This document shows, one piece after another, positions 12,598-24,203 of a DNA stretch of 47,818 nucleotides. Origin of the DNA: Acanthaster planci (Eukaryota > Echinodermata > Asteroidea > Valvatida > Acanthasteridae). Position 1 is the stretch's first letter; each line of letters opens with the position of its first letter. Position numbers and translations under genes: made by a program. The DNA lies in the NCBI RefSeq assembly GCF_001949145.1, contig NW_019091599.1, forward strand, positions 121,232 to 169,049. Direction: 5' to 3'. The notes below the pieces were generated by a model, which was not told the origin of the DNA, made no database searches, and saw nothing but the letters and a program-made list of their open reading frames with translations.

Positions 12598-12905
12598 ACC
12601 ATATATCTGGGCTTCATTCAATCCTTGGTCACTGCATACCTAATTGGCATTTATGGACAACTAAAACACTCTTACAAGCAAGCACTGTCTTCTGGAACAG
12701 TATATATCAATTAAGCAATTCCAAGTTAAAGAAATGAACAAATATAGTATGTTGGGTTACTGGAATCACAAAATACACATCCACTATTTGATAAAGTGAA
12801 AGGGCCAATATTTGCATCCTCGCAAATGCTAATGACATACATCCTCAGCAATGAACCATGGTAATGCTCTTGAATTACTGTAGGGACTTCCAACATCTAA
12901 ACACA

Positions 12906-13960
12906 TTAGGCCAATAATAATATACGGACGGAACTACCGACGGGTGTTCCATGTGAGTCATTAAGCACAACTGTTAAGCAAGTTATGTCCGATTTCCTGA
13001 GATGCACCGAGTGGTTTGTTGTAGACCGTCTGAAAGGTAGTATCAGAAGACCAACCTGCCAAATGGTTCTTTCTATACACCACTGCCACGACTGCTTAGC
13101 TAGTGAGTTGCAGCTTTCTGAGTTTGAGCCACCCATATGAGCAATATAGGCAACTGCTGTGGTGTTATCAAGATTCAATTTAACATGGATATTGTGCATG
13201 TTCCCACAAAAAGATTTCAGAGAGAAAAAGGCTGCTCGGAGTTAGAGATAGTTAATCTCATTTTTCTCTGCTCTCCTAGCTTCACTGCTATTCCAACGAT
13301 CCCCTGTATGAACGGACCCATTGGTTGCCCCCATCCTTTTCCTGATGCATCTGACGTGAGTTCCACAAATGCCTCTACAAATGTAGGCAAAAGAACTTGG
13401 CAGGTGGAGACAACTATATACACTTGTCAAAGTGGCCACAGTTTGCTTGTAGTGCCAAGGTTTTCTCCTTTTCCAGCTGTCTGTAGTGTAATGGCCCATA
13501 TTGCACAATTGAAAAAGAGGTTACTAACTTGCCTATAATCATAGCCACCTGGCTGATTGTGGGTTCAGCCGCGTCTAGTAGGGACTGGCAAACAGTTACC
13601 TGCTTTTGTCCGCTGGCACAGCAATTTTCATTTGTTTAGAGTCAATAAACAACCGGACCCCAAATATTCTATCCCTTGTCGAGGGGTGAACACTGATTTG
13701 GTGGGATGTACGATAAATCCCAGTCCTGCCAGCATTTTGGCTATGACTTGGACAGATAGCTCTGCTTCCTCTTTTGAGGGTGCTACAATCGGTGTGTAAT
13801 CTACATACCCTGTAATGATATGCCCCATGCTCCATAAGCTAGAAAAAGGGGCTTCAATATCTTGGTGAAGAGTTGGGGCCCTGAACCCAACCCTAGTTTT
13901 CCAAACTCCACAGGATAGTCACGATGGCTCTAAAATCACTTTGTCTGAGGTCAGTCTTTC
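12906..13960 (-). pseudogene. DIRS-like RT/RNase H polyprotein remnant
   Basis: Reading leftward on the minus strand the parts are in the family order. Near 13860-13900 is GSGPQLFTKILKPLF, the palm region. Near 13628-13828 are HIITGYVDYTPIVAPSKEEA and HPTKSVFTPRQGIEYLG. The first corresponds to the RT catalytic box, with YVDY where the family has YVDD. Near 13450-13560 is the connection with VQYGPLHYRQLEKEKTLAL. Near 13330-13370 is RNase H VELTSDASGKGWG. Near 13242-13300 is RWNSSEARRAEKNEINYL. At 13100-13199 are LDNTTAVAYIAHMGGSNS and WQWCIERTIW. This order is characteristic of DIRS-type elements. Several frameshifts, the altered YVDD and the absence of a tyrosine recombinase domain show it is dead. 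Confidence 0.8.
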
Positions 13961-14036
13961 CCATTCTCTGCTAAGTAGCCTCAACCAACCACCTACATGT
14001 ACATGTACATGCACACAGTTAATCTGTAAATGCATG

Positions 14037-14848
14037 TTACAGCAACCCTTTGGTGTGTATACCTACTTTGACTGTGGTAGGTCTTGCCTGGCCTGGAAGG
14101 TAATCATCTAGGTTGGTTTCTTCGCCTGGCTGTTCTTTTGTTGGCCTTGGGTGTGCTGCCTCCCTTGATATTGGTTGGTGGTGTGGCGTGGGAGCCACTT
14201 CAGCTTCATTTGAGTATGGCTCTCCCTTAAAAAAGGAGCCTTGTTTTTTTAAAGGCATGTCCACCCATTTTCCAGCCTACAGCTTGGAAATGTTTGTTTA
14301 CATTGTGGTGTTGAGTCTGGGGTTTGTTGGTCCATGGACATTGGTCCAGTAGCACTGGCGGGTTTGGAAACCATGTTGTCATCAGTTGGGTCACACAAAC
14401 TGACCTCCTCATTGGTATTCTCCACGCCTGCATAGCTATTATAGTAAACGCTGTCATTGTCGGCTGCCAATGCACCCATGATCATTTCTTTGAAAGTCTG
14501 AGTTTCTTCTGCCTGCTTGCTCATAAGTTCCAGTTTCTCGAGTCTGGCAAAAGCAGTATCGTCCATGGACTTGCTAGAATGTGGCATTTTTGGCTTTGAC
14601 TTGCTGAGAAAAAGTGGCAGCAACATCGTTGTGCTTGCAGTAGTTGAGGTATCGGTGCATGTTACATGCATGCAGGTTGTGACAACCGCTGTACTTTTGT
14701 GTACATTAGAACTGGTGCAAGCCACTCGGTTTGACTGGGTGTTTTCGCCTGAGTTTGTTGTTTTTTCCCGATAGTCTCTGTGGACTTTGATTTTCCTGCT
14801 GTGTCTATGATTATCATGGAGTGAAAACAGGTAAACAAAAGTTCTCAA
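14037..14848 (-). pseudogene. DIRS-like gag (ORF1) remnant
   Basis: A 199-codon minus-strand frame (14848-14249) lies upstream of the DIRS-like RT in the same orientation, where ORF1 belongs. It includes MDDTAFARLEKLELMSKQAE, a likely short coiled coil, followed by an acidic, Ser/Thr/Pro-rich stretch. A shifted frame (14264-14037) continues with a Pro/Glu-rich tail. No zinc knuckle is visible. A gap with tacatgtacatgtacatg at about 13990-14010 separates it from the RT and may mark a deletion junction. Function is inferred from position and composition only. Confidence 0.5.
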
Positions 14849-14944
14849 GTGCCGAAGATTTCTTCGATGATCGTGGGTGAAAGTATCAAAACTTGTTTAA
14901 GGGTTACCGCTGAAATTGCGCCATCGCATTTGACTGCACATCCG

Positions 14945-14998
14945 TGTGGCTGGAATCTCACAGAATTTCTCACAAGATTTCAAAATAAAATAAGTAAT
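14945..14998. repeat. Partial copy related to the 11.4-kb fold-back element
   Basis: ggctggaatctcacagaa and caagatttcaaaataaaat match, in reverse complement, sequence at 11490-11515 and 11728-11762. It suggests a solo or truncated copy of the same family. Confidence 0.5.
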
Positions 14999-14999
14999 T

Positions 15000-15588
15000 T
15001 GAACGAAATTTAACTCAGTTTGTGCTTCTTTACTCTGAAAGCACATGCAATTTATTCAAATAGAAGCAGTCCAAACTTGAAAGCAGTCTCATCTGTTGAT
15101 CAGCTCTGTTGGCACTCTAAAACATTTCATTATAGCCACTAAACAGGATTTGGGGCTTGTTTCAAAGTGGCTGAACCTCACTCAAGTTCAAATTTATACA
15201 CTGATCTGTTCAAAACCCCTTGGGAAGGTAGCCTGTGCAATTTCTGGAGTGATGAGGATGGCATTTAATTTCATTACTCAGTGGTCAGCTCAGAGTTAAT
15301 TTAATAGAATTAAATTCCTTTTAATGTGGATGAATGTGGTGAGGAAGCATGGCAGCGCTTCTGGAGTACATGTACATGGTATAATAAATCCAAGAATTTA
15401 AAAATTCTTTCTGAAACACCTCATTTGAAACTTGTGCATCAATCTCAAATTAAAATAAAGGTTGTTTAATCTTGCTGACTGATTATAGCATTGACCTACT
15501 TTCAGGACTTAAAACTTTTGTAATTGTCACGAAAATCATGTTTTTAAAAACTTCACTTAATAATCAAGGACTTTTTCTTGCTTCAATA
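15000..15588. other. No gene recognised
   Basis: AT-rich sequence between the DIRS-like element and the pogo-like element. I see no exon, RNA gene or repeat end. Confidence 0.45.
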
Positions 15589-16443
15589 TACAGTAAACTC
15601 CACTTAAGTCAGCATCCTGTAACCAGTCATATCGTCTAAGTTGGCCGTTTGACAAAAGTCCCGATCGCCTGTAATGCACTTCCATTGAAAATTTACAAGT
15701 TATAAGTCGTCATTTCATATAAGTTGGCATGTTTTTCTCGGTCCCTTTTCCACAAAACCGCCAAAAATTCCTTTGAGTAAGTCAGCATTAGATAAAAAAT
15801 GGTGCTTTGGTATCAGTTTCCTTTGCCGCGGTTGCCAAGAAGTGTCAAGTGACAAGTCCCGTGCGTGGTCTGCGTGAGTACATAAATACCAGTAACCCTT
15901 TTAATGCTACACGCACGCGCTCTGCCCACTTTGGGGGTCGCCTTATTGAAAATAGTCTGGTTCCCTGCCCAAAGATTCCCTGAAGACCCTTGATAATGAT
16001 TAATCGGGTGGTCAGAATCATCGGGTCTGGTATCCAGACTATATTGAACGAACTTAACCCATGTGTGTGAGTGGATGAGTGTACGTTTTCTGTACAATAA
16101 CTGTATCATGTACATGTACGTACGGCACTGTCGAGTCGTGATGTGATATGCAAGTGGCTTGCTGTCCTTGCTTCGTCCATAGGGGCACAAGATCAATTAT
16201 CGAATTTGCAGCCCGTGAGGATGATAATCGAAAAAAGCATGGTTGCTAGGATCAACCATGGAGGTAGAAATAAACCAGGGTAAATCAAAGCCATTGAACT
16301 AGTGCAAGGAATCAAAATGTACATAGGCAAAACGTGTACGTGTGAGTCGGCAAAATGATGACTTACAACACAAGTCGGCATTCGTGTAAGTCATCATAAT
16401 TTCTTGAGTCCCGAGAGTGCCGACTTAGCAGGAGTTTACTGTA
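15589..16443. mobile_element. pogo/Tigger-like non-autonomous transposon
   Basis: Inverted ends CAGTAAACTCC at 15591-15601 and GGAGTTTACTG at 16431-16441 are perfect reverse complements and are flanked on both sides by TA. The match continues with interruptions as TTAAGTCAGCA versus the reverse complement CTAAGTCGGCA. Inside, the motif AAGT(C/T)(G/A)GCA recurs in both orientations near each end (15660-15790 and 16345-16385), as seen in pogo/Tigger elements. Length is 851 bp. There is no transposase, so it would move only in trans. The TA duplication and TIR sequence fit the Tc1/mariner superfamily, pogo group. Confidence 0.85.
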
Positions 16444-16739
16444 GTTATAAAACATGAATAACTTTATGGGGTCAAAGCCTCCTACCTTCAAAAATTCCTT
16501 GGCATGTGACAAGAAGGTTAAACAGTGGCCAGAAATGGGGGGGGTCACTGAGGTATTTTTTGTTTTGATACTCTTGCTGTGTTTAGGGTCCCACCTTATT
16601 TCCACTACCAAGTACATACCACAATGAGAAAAGTGTTTGTGGACAAACACAGCTGCTTCGGCTCTGGTTTCATTTATCTGAAACCAGTGACGAAATTCTT
16701 GACAAACAACTTACAAGATTTAATGACAAGTGCACATCA

Positions 16740-17260
16740 CAAAGTATAGCACTTTAAAAAGGGCTCCTGTAATGTCACATGACTTGTCATCTGATGAAGT
16801 CATCATCACATAAGGTCAATTTGGGTCTGAAACCTTCTTCGAGCTACACACAAAGTTTTAACCCAATCAGACATGGACTTTATGAGATATAGTGGTTTAA
16901 AGAATGCCTCTTTAAGGTCACGTGACTTGTCAGCTGATGACATCATCATCACATCAGGTACAAATTCCTCTAAAGCACTGCCTTTGAAAGATATCTGCAA
17001 CATTTGAACTGGATCGGACACGTACTTCACAAGATAGAGGGCTTTAAAGAGTGCGTCTTTGATGTGACATGACTTGTCTCCTGATGACATCATCATCACA
17101 TCAGTTTAATATTTCTCTAAAGCACTCCCTTTTCAAGATATCTCCAAAATTTGGACCTGATGAGACATCTACTTCAGGAGATATAGGGCCCTAAAGAGTG
17201 AACCTTTAACGTCACATGACTTCTTCCCTGATAGCATCATCAGCACAGGAGGTCTACATT
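16740..17260 (-). repeat. Family A ~150-bp tandem array (reverse orientation)
   Basis: Three to four units in the opposite orientation to the arrays at 20.8, 27.6 and 43.4 kb. Landmarks repeated at about 150-bp spacing are: GTCACxTGACTTGTC; ctgatgacatcatcatcaca; ctctaaagcact followed by aagatatct; and gggctttaaagagtg. One unit contains GTCACGTGAC exactly (about 16917). No coding sequence. Confidence 0.85.
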
Positions 17261-17264
17261 CAAC

Positions 17265-17905
17265 CAGATAGGACATGTCCGATAAAAGGCTTTGAAGTTT
17301 ACACCAAACTTCGCAAAATTACCAAAATTGTGACTGGAAAACGTTTACAAAGTCAATGGGCCATAAACTCTTGCAGAAACACTGCCCCTTTAAGTTCATC
17401 TCACATGATTTGCACCTTAACTGAACAATTTTTATGAAATATTACTTCATCTTTGGACTCTAACGTATATTTCAAATCAAATAACAGAGCGTAAAGTACC
17501 CTATTTCTCTTTCGTTCTTACAGTAATCTTGAGCCGAAGTAAAGGACTACTTGTTCACTTGTGTTGATTAGAAAAACGTGTACAAAACATAGGACAAATA
17601 AAATGTCCAAAAATCAATATAAAATAAGGCGATGACATCATCATGATGTCATCCATCTGCAATAAATCTCGCATCAGGGTCTTTGTTGGCTATCACTTTG
17701 GCAACGATCAAACATCACAAAGTTACCAAAATTGTGGCTCAAAAATGTGTATAAAGTCAATGGGCCGTACACTTGTTTGCAGAAACACTGCTCCTTTAAG
17801 TTCACGTCACGTGATTTGCACTTAAACTGAACAATTTCTATGAAATATTACTTCACATTCGGACTCATACGCATTTTTCAAATTAAATAACACAGAGTAA
17901 AGTAT
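17265..17905 (-). repeat. Family B ~280-bp repeat, two reverse-oriented copies
   Basis: Two copies (about 17300-17500 and 17680-17900) contain gcagaaacactg, aagttcacgtcacgtgattt, ctgaacaattt and atgaaatattactt. Each is the reverse complement of segments at 22168-23120. Confidence 0.8.
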
Positions 17906-17906
17906 C

Positions 17907-18448
17907 CGGGTACATAGGTTTTATATGCAAAGCCAGGTGTTCTGAAATCAGACAAAGGGAACTGGGCCTTGTAACAAGAGATCGTACTCGTAACAACAGA
18001 CCAGGCTGCTGGGAATTACCAACATATTTTCACTGTCAATATTGGAGATAATCCGGCATTGTTCTGAAACAGTATATCACTGTTTGTGGCATTCAGTGTA
18101 AGCGGATTACCACCGGCAGTAATGAGCTACACAGTACTGCTGCACGCAAATCTGGCCCCTACTGAAAAGACATTAGCAACGCACTGCGCTAGTTTTTGGA
18201 ACAAAAGAAAATTACGTAACACCGCACAATCTGGGTTCTTTTTACAAGGCGGCAGGCCTGGCTGAAGTACTCAGGCGTCGATAGATGTTGTTTGTCAGAT
18301 TAGAGTAGAAACCAGGCAGTCATTCGTGTGGGTGTAAGTGACCACTAAATGAAGATATGAATTTCTAAAGAATTTTGTAAACAGAAAAAAAAAAACTCCG
18401 GACCAGCAGAATCAACATTTATAAATGCCCCCGGCCCTAAGTGGTTAA
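17907..18448. mobile_element. TTAA MITE, copy 2, 5' end damaged
   Basis: Strongly similar to 12060-12597: caaagggaactgggccttgtaacaa, ccaggctgctgg, atctggcccctactgaaaag. The right end ccccggccctaagtggTTAA (to 18448) keeps the TTAA. The left terminal repeat is not recognisable. Confidence 0.75.
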
Positions 18449-18455
18449 TCTTCAC

Positions 18456-18670
18456 AAATCCATATAAAATCAACTGTGACGTCCAGTGGCTGGTGTTTGC
18501 GGTAAAGTGGTAGTAACACTGAGTTCTGTTTCATTTCATGTGCGTAAAGTCACGTGACCCTTGCTTCTGGTCGAAACCAGAAGCAGCTTATAATTCAAAA
18601 TTGGTGATAGATATGAACTTGCTTTTGATGTTAGTCTCTGGCTCGTTAGTACTCTTCAAAAATTACCATA
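18456..18670 (+). repeat. Direct duplication, copy 1 (offset about 820 bp)
   Basis: Starts aaatccatataaaatcaact and includes GTCACGTGAC and tctggtcgaaaccag; aligned with 19276-19490. Confidence 0.7.
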
Positions 18671-18829
18671 TCTCCTGTGTCAAATTCTGTGGAAACTTTC
18701 CAGATCACAGATCTAAATATGTCAAAGACATTTCATTCAAAAGCTTAGATCTGCAAAAAAGCCCTATGTTCTGTTGCAAACAGAAATAAAACATCTCATT
18801 TCTTGTTAGCTGTTTTGGATACTGGCCAA

Positions 18830-19260
18830 AACAGGTTTTTTTCCTCAGATTTCTTTCGTCTGCTTTTTCGCAACTTTGTGAAAAAGACTTTTTTTTGTCC
18901 TTTTTTTGCTTTTTCCCTCTTCTTCTTCTGTGCAAAAGTCCATTTGTTTTGTGCACGTTTATTCTGTACACGACTTTAGTGCTTTTGTAACTTTGGATCT
19001 TTATCAAACTTGTATCAATGAAGGACCCTTATGCACAGATGTGCCTAGAACAATGACGTCATGATGGCATCATGAAGTGATTTATTATTGATTTATTTCA
19101 GCCCATTGACTTTGCACACGTTTTCAAGCCAACTTTTTGGTTGTTCAGCAATACTCAAATGTCATCAAAGAAATAACTCGAAGCAAAGATAATACTAAAA
19201 TAATTACATCATGATCACATCATCAAGTGATTTATTATCAAATTTTTAAAATTTAAATAT
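18830..19260 (+). repeat. Composite-repeat block C: polypyrimidine tract plus CRE-type unit
   Basis: A T/C-rich tract ending ttcttcttctgtgcaaaagtc is followed by tttgtgcacgttta, then TGACGTCA at about 19054 and the gtgatttattattga / aatttaaa units. The same order recurs at 42.40-42.84 kb with close similarity (ctttggatctt.atcaaactt.atcaatgaaggac), showing a dispersed composite element. Confidence 0.75.
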
Positions 19261-19275
19261 GACATTAGTGTTGTT

Positions 19276-19490
19276 AAATCCATATAAAATCAACTGTGGC
19301 CTCCCGCAAAATTCTGTTTGCAGCAAGTGGCAGAGTATAGTTCGGTCTTAAATTCATCTGGTGTGGGTCATATCATGTGACTCTTCCTTCCGGTCGAAAC
19401 CAGAGGTGGGCTTATTGTTTTAAAAGTGTTAATAGGTATCAATTTGCTTTCAACAGTGTTAGTCTGTTGGGGTATAGCATTCTACAAAAC
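19276..19490 (+). repeat. Direct duplication, copy 2
   Basis: aaatccatataaaatcaact, ccggtcgaaaccag and the following ttgctttcaacagtgttagtct match 18456-18670 with divergence. Confidence 0.7.
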
Positions 19491-19499
19491 ATCGACATG

Positions 19500-20790
19500 T
19501 GTTGATGACGTCACGTTATTGTCAAGTGCCCTCTAGCAACAGATAGAAAATTTTGAAAAATGAATTTTCGATAAATGTCTGTGGCGAAATTGGTCAGAAT
19601 CACTTGAAAATTGATGTGGATGACTATTACCACTAGGCAAGATTGGTTCCTTCTACTCGTTGCACTACACGTGGATTTGCAACTTATCAATTACTCTTAT
19701 AAGCCTGATTGGTAGCTATTTTCCAAGGTAATGGTTGAATGCAATAACATACTGCACTGGCAGACCTCAAAAGTTCAGACAGAATGCCTTTTGATTATCC
19801 ACAGTCCCGCTGTGGCATTGTCCCTAAGACAGACGGGCACTTTAAACCAAACCCCATTGCTGCAATATGCATCCCTAATCTTAGAAAGTGTGCCAGATAC
19901 CCACTAAGTTTAGCCAGTGCCAAAATGACGTTACGAGACTGCAATCACTGACCAGTATTGGGCAATCAGTTTGTGATAAATTATGCATATTGACTCACAT
20001 GCTCCAACAGTGAATGAAGGCTTAACAACGTCTGTGGGCTATACCATTGAGAAGTATAGGGACGTTATATAGAACTTTATAATGTAAGAATTTGGAAAAA
20101 AAGGGACTGAGTATTCAGAATTTCACCACACTTAAAGGCAAGAACTATTATATTCAAACAATATCAGACAAGCCGGCAGCTTTTCTATTTTCAATTTGAA
20201 GGAATCTGCAATCTGCATGACAGCCTCCACAATGAAGATTTATCAAAATTGTCTTACGTTTAGAATGGCATTGGCTGCCAGGCCTCTTTTTGGTGGACTA
20301 GGCAGTTTTCAAATACTTGACTTCGGCTTTGTTTCAGGCTTCAACCGTTTTTTTTTTCAATTACCTGATATTGCAGTTGTAAATAAGATAGCAAGTCTGA
20401 AAGTGCCACAAAACATCAAGTTAAATGCAAAAGAGCCAAACATTATGGTACTTCAAATTAATAATTAAAATGCTTCAGGCACGCAATCAGGGATTGGTTT
20501 TGGAGAAGAAACCTGAGATGGAGACGAAGTTGAGTATTGGAAAACAGCCTAGTCACATGTCGTCATCGTGTACTCAAGAAAATGTAGATGACTTTGCTGA
20601 CAGGTCAATTGAAGAAAGAAAATAATAGTGAAAACAGTGGGGACATAGAAGTTACAAGTTCAGATGAGTTTAATACAAGTTCTGATCAGTGATGCAGATC
20701 AAACAGCCACCCCAAAAAAGGCCTAGACATGCAGCAGTACATGGCAGGGGTCATGGTACTGGATGGAATCAAAATGCTGAAGATGTTGTG
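19500..20790. other. No gene recognised
   Basis: Contains one TGACGTCA (about 19505) at its left edge. An open stretch at 20196-20690 has acidic, Ser-rich residues in shifting frames, but no domain or splice border that I can defend. Confidence 0.4.
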
Positions 20791-21265
20791 CAGTGGCAAA
20801 AAAAGGACAATGTGTACATCCAATTTGGTTCAAATCTTGCAGATATCTTGAAAAGGGAGTGCTTTAGAGGAATTTTGACCTTGTGTGATAATGACTTTTT
20901 CAGGAGACAAGTCACATGACATTAAAGGTGCCCTCTTTAAGGCCCCATATCTGATCGGGTTCACATCTTGCAGATATCTTGAAAAGGGAGTGCTTCAGAG
21001 GATTTTTGACCTGATATGATGATGATATCATCAGGAGACAAGTCACGTGACATTAAAGGTGCACTGTTTAAAGCCCAATATCTTGTGAAGTACCTGTCCG
21101 ATCCAGTTCAGACATGTACAATCAGGTTGAAACTTTGCTGATAACTTAAAAGAGGGGGTGTTATATACGAAAAATGACTTGATATGATGATGCCTTAGTT
21201 GTTCAAATGTACAAAAGAATGCAAAAAAGCCCTCTGTTCTGTTGGCAAGCAGACAGATGAGCTCC
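20790..21265 (+). repeat. Family A ~150-bp tandem array
   Basis: Three units with atcttgcagatatcttgaaaa, gggagtgctt.agagga and caagtcac.tgacattaaagg. The last, aberrant unit (21110-21265: gctgataacttaaaaga, gccttagttgttcaaatgta, aagccctctgttctgttggc) is almost identical to the end of the 43.4-kb array. Confidence 0.88.
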
Positions 21266-21289
21266 AGTTAGCTGTTCGGCAGTTCAGCC

Positions 21290-22075
21290 GAACCAGCTAT
21301 TGTAATCTTTCTGTTTTTTTTCTTTCCTTTTTTTTTTCTTCTTCTTCAGCCAAGTTCTTCTGCCCCTAAACTTCGGCACCTAGGAAAATCAGAACAATTT
21401 CAAACTTGGAGGATAGTTGTGTGATCATCCAAAGATTGTTCCAGAAGAAATTCAGAATGATGATGTCATAAATGTATTTATTATTGATTTTTGAATAATT
21501 AATTTTTCCCCATAGACTTTGCACACGGATTATTTTCCCCATACACTTTGCACACTACTTTCAATGCTTAATTTTGAACACTTAACGTAGTTCAATCTTC
21601 ATTTAAGTTACATCATGGGTTGGCCCGAATAAAGAAGTCATACTGAAGCAGTGACGTCATGATGACCTCATCAAATGATTTATTATTAATTTTTGAACAT
21701 TTAATTTTTTTTTATTTTTATTTTTCAACTCAATTCCTTCCACCAGTCGACGTTGGCAGTTTACTACATCTGATCGACTTCAAACTTGGCAGACCGTTGA
21801 GTTATCACAGTGATAACTTAAGTAGTTCATTTATTATTGATTTTTTAAGAATTAATTTTTCCCCATAGACTTTGCACACAGATTGCACACAGTTTTCGGA
21901 CTGTCCTTTATCAGGCTATGAGGGCGCTATTGCAGAATAACCGCGACACCTCCCTGGGCTTTCAATTTTCAACAAACTGTCCTATATTGAACCATGGATG
22001 GCGTTGCTGCACAACATAGGGTTTGTACACACATTATCCAGCATAATGTGTGAGCAGTCCTCAACTTCGACCGAG
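21290..22075 (+). repeat. Composite-repeat block with polypyrimidine tract and TGACGTCA units
   Basis: A T/C tract (about 21307-21350) ending cttcttcttcagcc is followed by units with atttattattgatttttgaa, ccccatagactttgcacac and one TGACGTCA at about 21652. Two to three diverged units; no coding sequence. Confidence 0.7.
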
Positions 22076-22079
22076 AATT

Positions 22080-23130
22080 ACTACCAGAACGAAGAAGAAA
22101 TCAGACAAAATTTTCCCTTCCGTTCGATCGCAAATATACCCAAGTGTGCAAATATTAAATAATATTTCATAAGTTTTTCCCAGTTTAGACACAAATCACG
22201 TGACATGAAATTAAAGAAGCAGTTTCCTGCACACGTGTTTCTAACCCATTGACTTTGTACACTTTTCGAGCCACATTTTAGTAACTTTGCAGTGTTTGAT
22301 CGTTCCCAAAGTGATAGCCAACAAAGACCCTGATGCAAGATTTATTGCAACGGGATGACGTCATGATGACTTCATCGCCTTATTTTATATTAGTTTTTAA
22401 ATATTCAATTTTTCCTCATAGGTTTTGTACACGTTTTTCTNTATTTCATTAAAAATTGTTCACTTTAAGCACAAATCACGTGACATGAAATTAAAGGAGC
22501 AGTTTTCCTGCACACGTGTTTATAGCCCATTGACTTTGTACATGTTTTTGAGCGACAATTTTGGTAACTTTGCAGTCTTTGATCGTTCCCAAAGTGAAAG
22601 CCAACGAAGACCCTGATGCAAGATTTATTGCAAAGGGATGACGTCATGATGACATCATCACCTTATTTTATATTCATTTTTGAATATTTAGTTTTTCCCC
22701 ATAGGTTTTGTACACGTTTTTCTGCTTAACACAAGTGAACAAGTAGTCTTTAACCTTGGCGCAAGATTACTATAAGAACAAAGGGGAAATCGGGTACTTT
22801 ACGCTCTGTTATTTTATTTGTAATATGCCTAAGAGTCCGAATATGAAGTAATATTTCATAAAATTGTTCAGTTTAAGCCCAAATCACGTGACACGAACTT
22901 AAAAGAGCAGTGTTTCTCCAAATGGGGTTTTTTGCCCATTAACTTTGTACACAATTCCAAGGCACAATTTTGAGCCCTTTCGGATGTTTGATCGTTTTCA
23001 AAGTGACAGCCAGCAAAGATCTTGATACAGAAATTATTGTATATAAATGACGTCATGATGACGTCGTCATGTGATTTACTCTTGTTTTTTGAATATTAAT
23101 TTCAGCCCCTTGACTTTGTACACGTTTTCA
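22080..23130 (+). repeat. Family B ~280-bp tandem array, three units
   Basis: Units begin about 22168, 22446 and 22850. Shared landmarks are aatcacgtgacatgaaattaaag, gcccattgactttgtaca, gtaactttgcag.(g/c)tttgatcgttcccaaagtga, aagaccctgatgcaagatttattgca, gatgacgtcatgatgac and ggttttgtacacgtttttct. The first two are very similar, the third more diverged. Each carries both TCACGTGA and TGACGTCA. Confidence 0.9.
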
Positions 23131-23330
23131 AGCCAGCATTTGGGTTAGTTTGAGAGCTTCGATCAACAATAATTATCTTGTTGGTAAAACAGCCCGAACC
23201 AGCTCTGTGTTTGTACTTGTTTACAAACACTTCTCTCTAGTTTCTTCTTCTTCTTGTTCCCATTCATTTGTACACAGTTTTTTCTGCGCAGCACTTAGTC
23301 CCTTTGCAAGGGTCAATCTTCATCCAAGTT

Positions 23331-23752
23331 GCCTCAAGCAAAGGCCCGATGGCAAAGACATGCCACGAAACATGACATCATGATAACGTCATCACCTGAT
23401 TTTTTATTGAATTTTGAGTATTTATTTTTTCCCCATATGTTTTGTACACGTTTTTCAACATCCAGAATGGCCTAGACTTTCGCCACTTCAGAAAATGAAA
23501 CCTGATACAAGCAGAGACCATCAGCATAAATTAATGTAGAAGCATGATGTCACATTGGCATCATAAATAGATTTTTTATTTAATTTCGAGGATTTAATTT
23601 CTCCCATTGACTTTGTACTCATAAAACTCAATGACTTTACATTTTGCTATAGGGCTCACGCAAGTCCATTGCACGATCAGCTAACTTGTGCCGTGATACC
23701 CGTTGATGTTATTTGTTGTCGCACAGTCTTACTGCATGATTTTTAGATAATT
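23331..23752 (+). repeat. ~425-bp segmental duplication, copy 1
   Basis: From gcctcaagcaaaggcccgat to gatttttagataatt; about 95% like 24204-24630 by eye, in direct orientation 873 bp apart. Confidence 0.9.
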
Positions 23753-23870
23753 TGGCTAGAACTGTGAAAAAAAAATGGTTTGTGAAAAAACATGGGTTCG
23801 ATCGGGAAAATGTTTTCTGGGTCCAGACAACTGCACTGTTTGCGAACTCGACTTCGGACACTCTACCGTA

Positions 23871-23941
23871 GAGACAACTCGACCGTCCATGCATAAAAGG
23901 GAGAGACAAGTCGACCGTTGAGACAAGTCATCCGTTGGGAC
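23871..23941. repeat. Short minisatellite (about 3 units)
   Basis: gagacaactcgaccgtcc, gagacaagtcgaccgttg and gagacaagtcatccgttg recur irregularly. Confidence 0.55.
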
Positions 23942-24203
23942 ACTGTTCCATGTGTTTTCTTAGGTCCTCTTGGAACTTCCCGGACCTGAAATTACACCAA
24001 CTGAGTTCTTAATGGATTTTGCTTGATCAAGGAATTCCAAGGTAATCGCATAAAAGCTGAAATGAAACCAAATTCATGCACTGGTGCAAGAAATTGCAGA
24101 AGGAGTTGACACTGAATAGGCATGATCACAATGATCATGCGCAAGGGTGCACCAAGCCCAATTGGCTACACGTAGTGCGGCAGGCAGCTGGGTTTGGAAG
24201 CTT

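Noticed and set aside
15813-16196. 127-codon frame inside the pogo-like element
   Set aside because: No DDE transposase or DNA-binding motif; the element is non-autonomous and the frame is probably chance.
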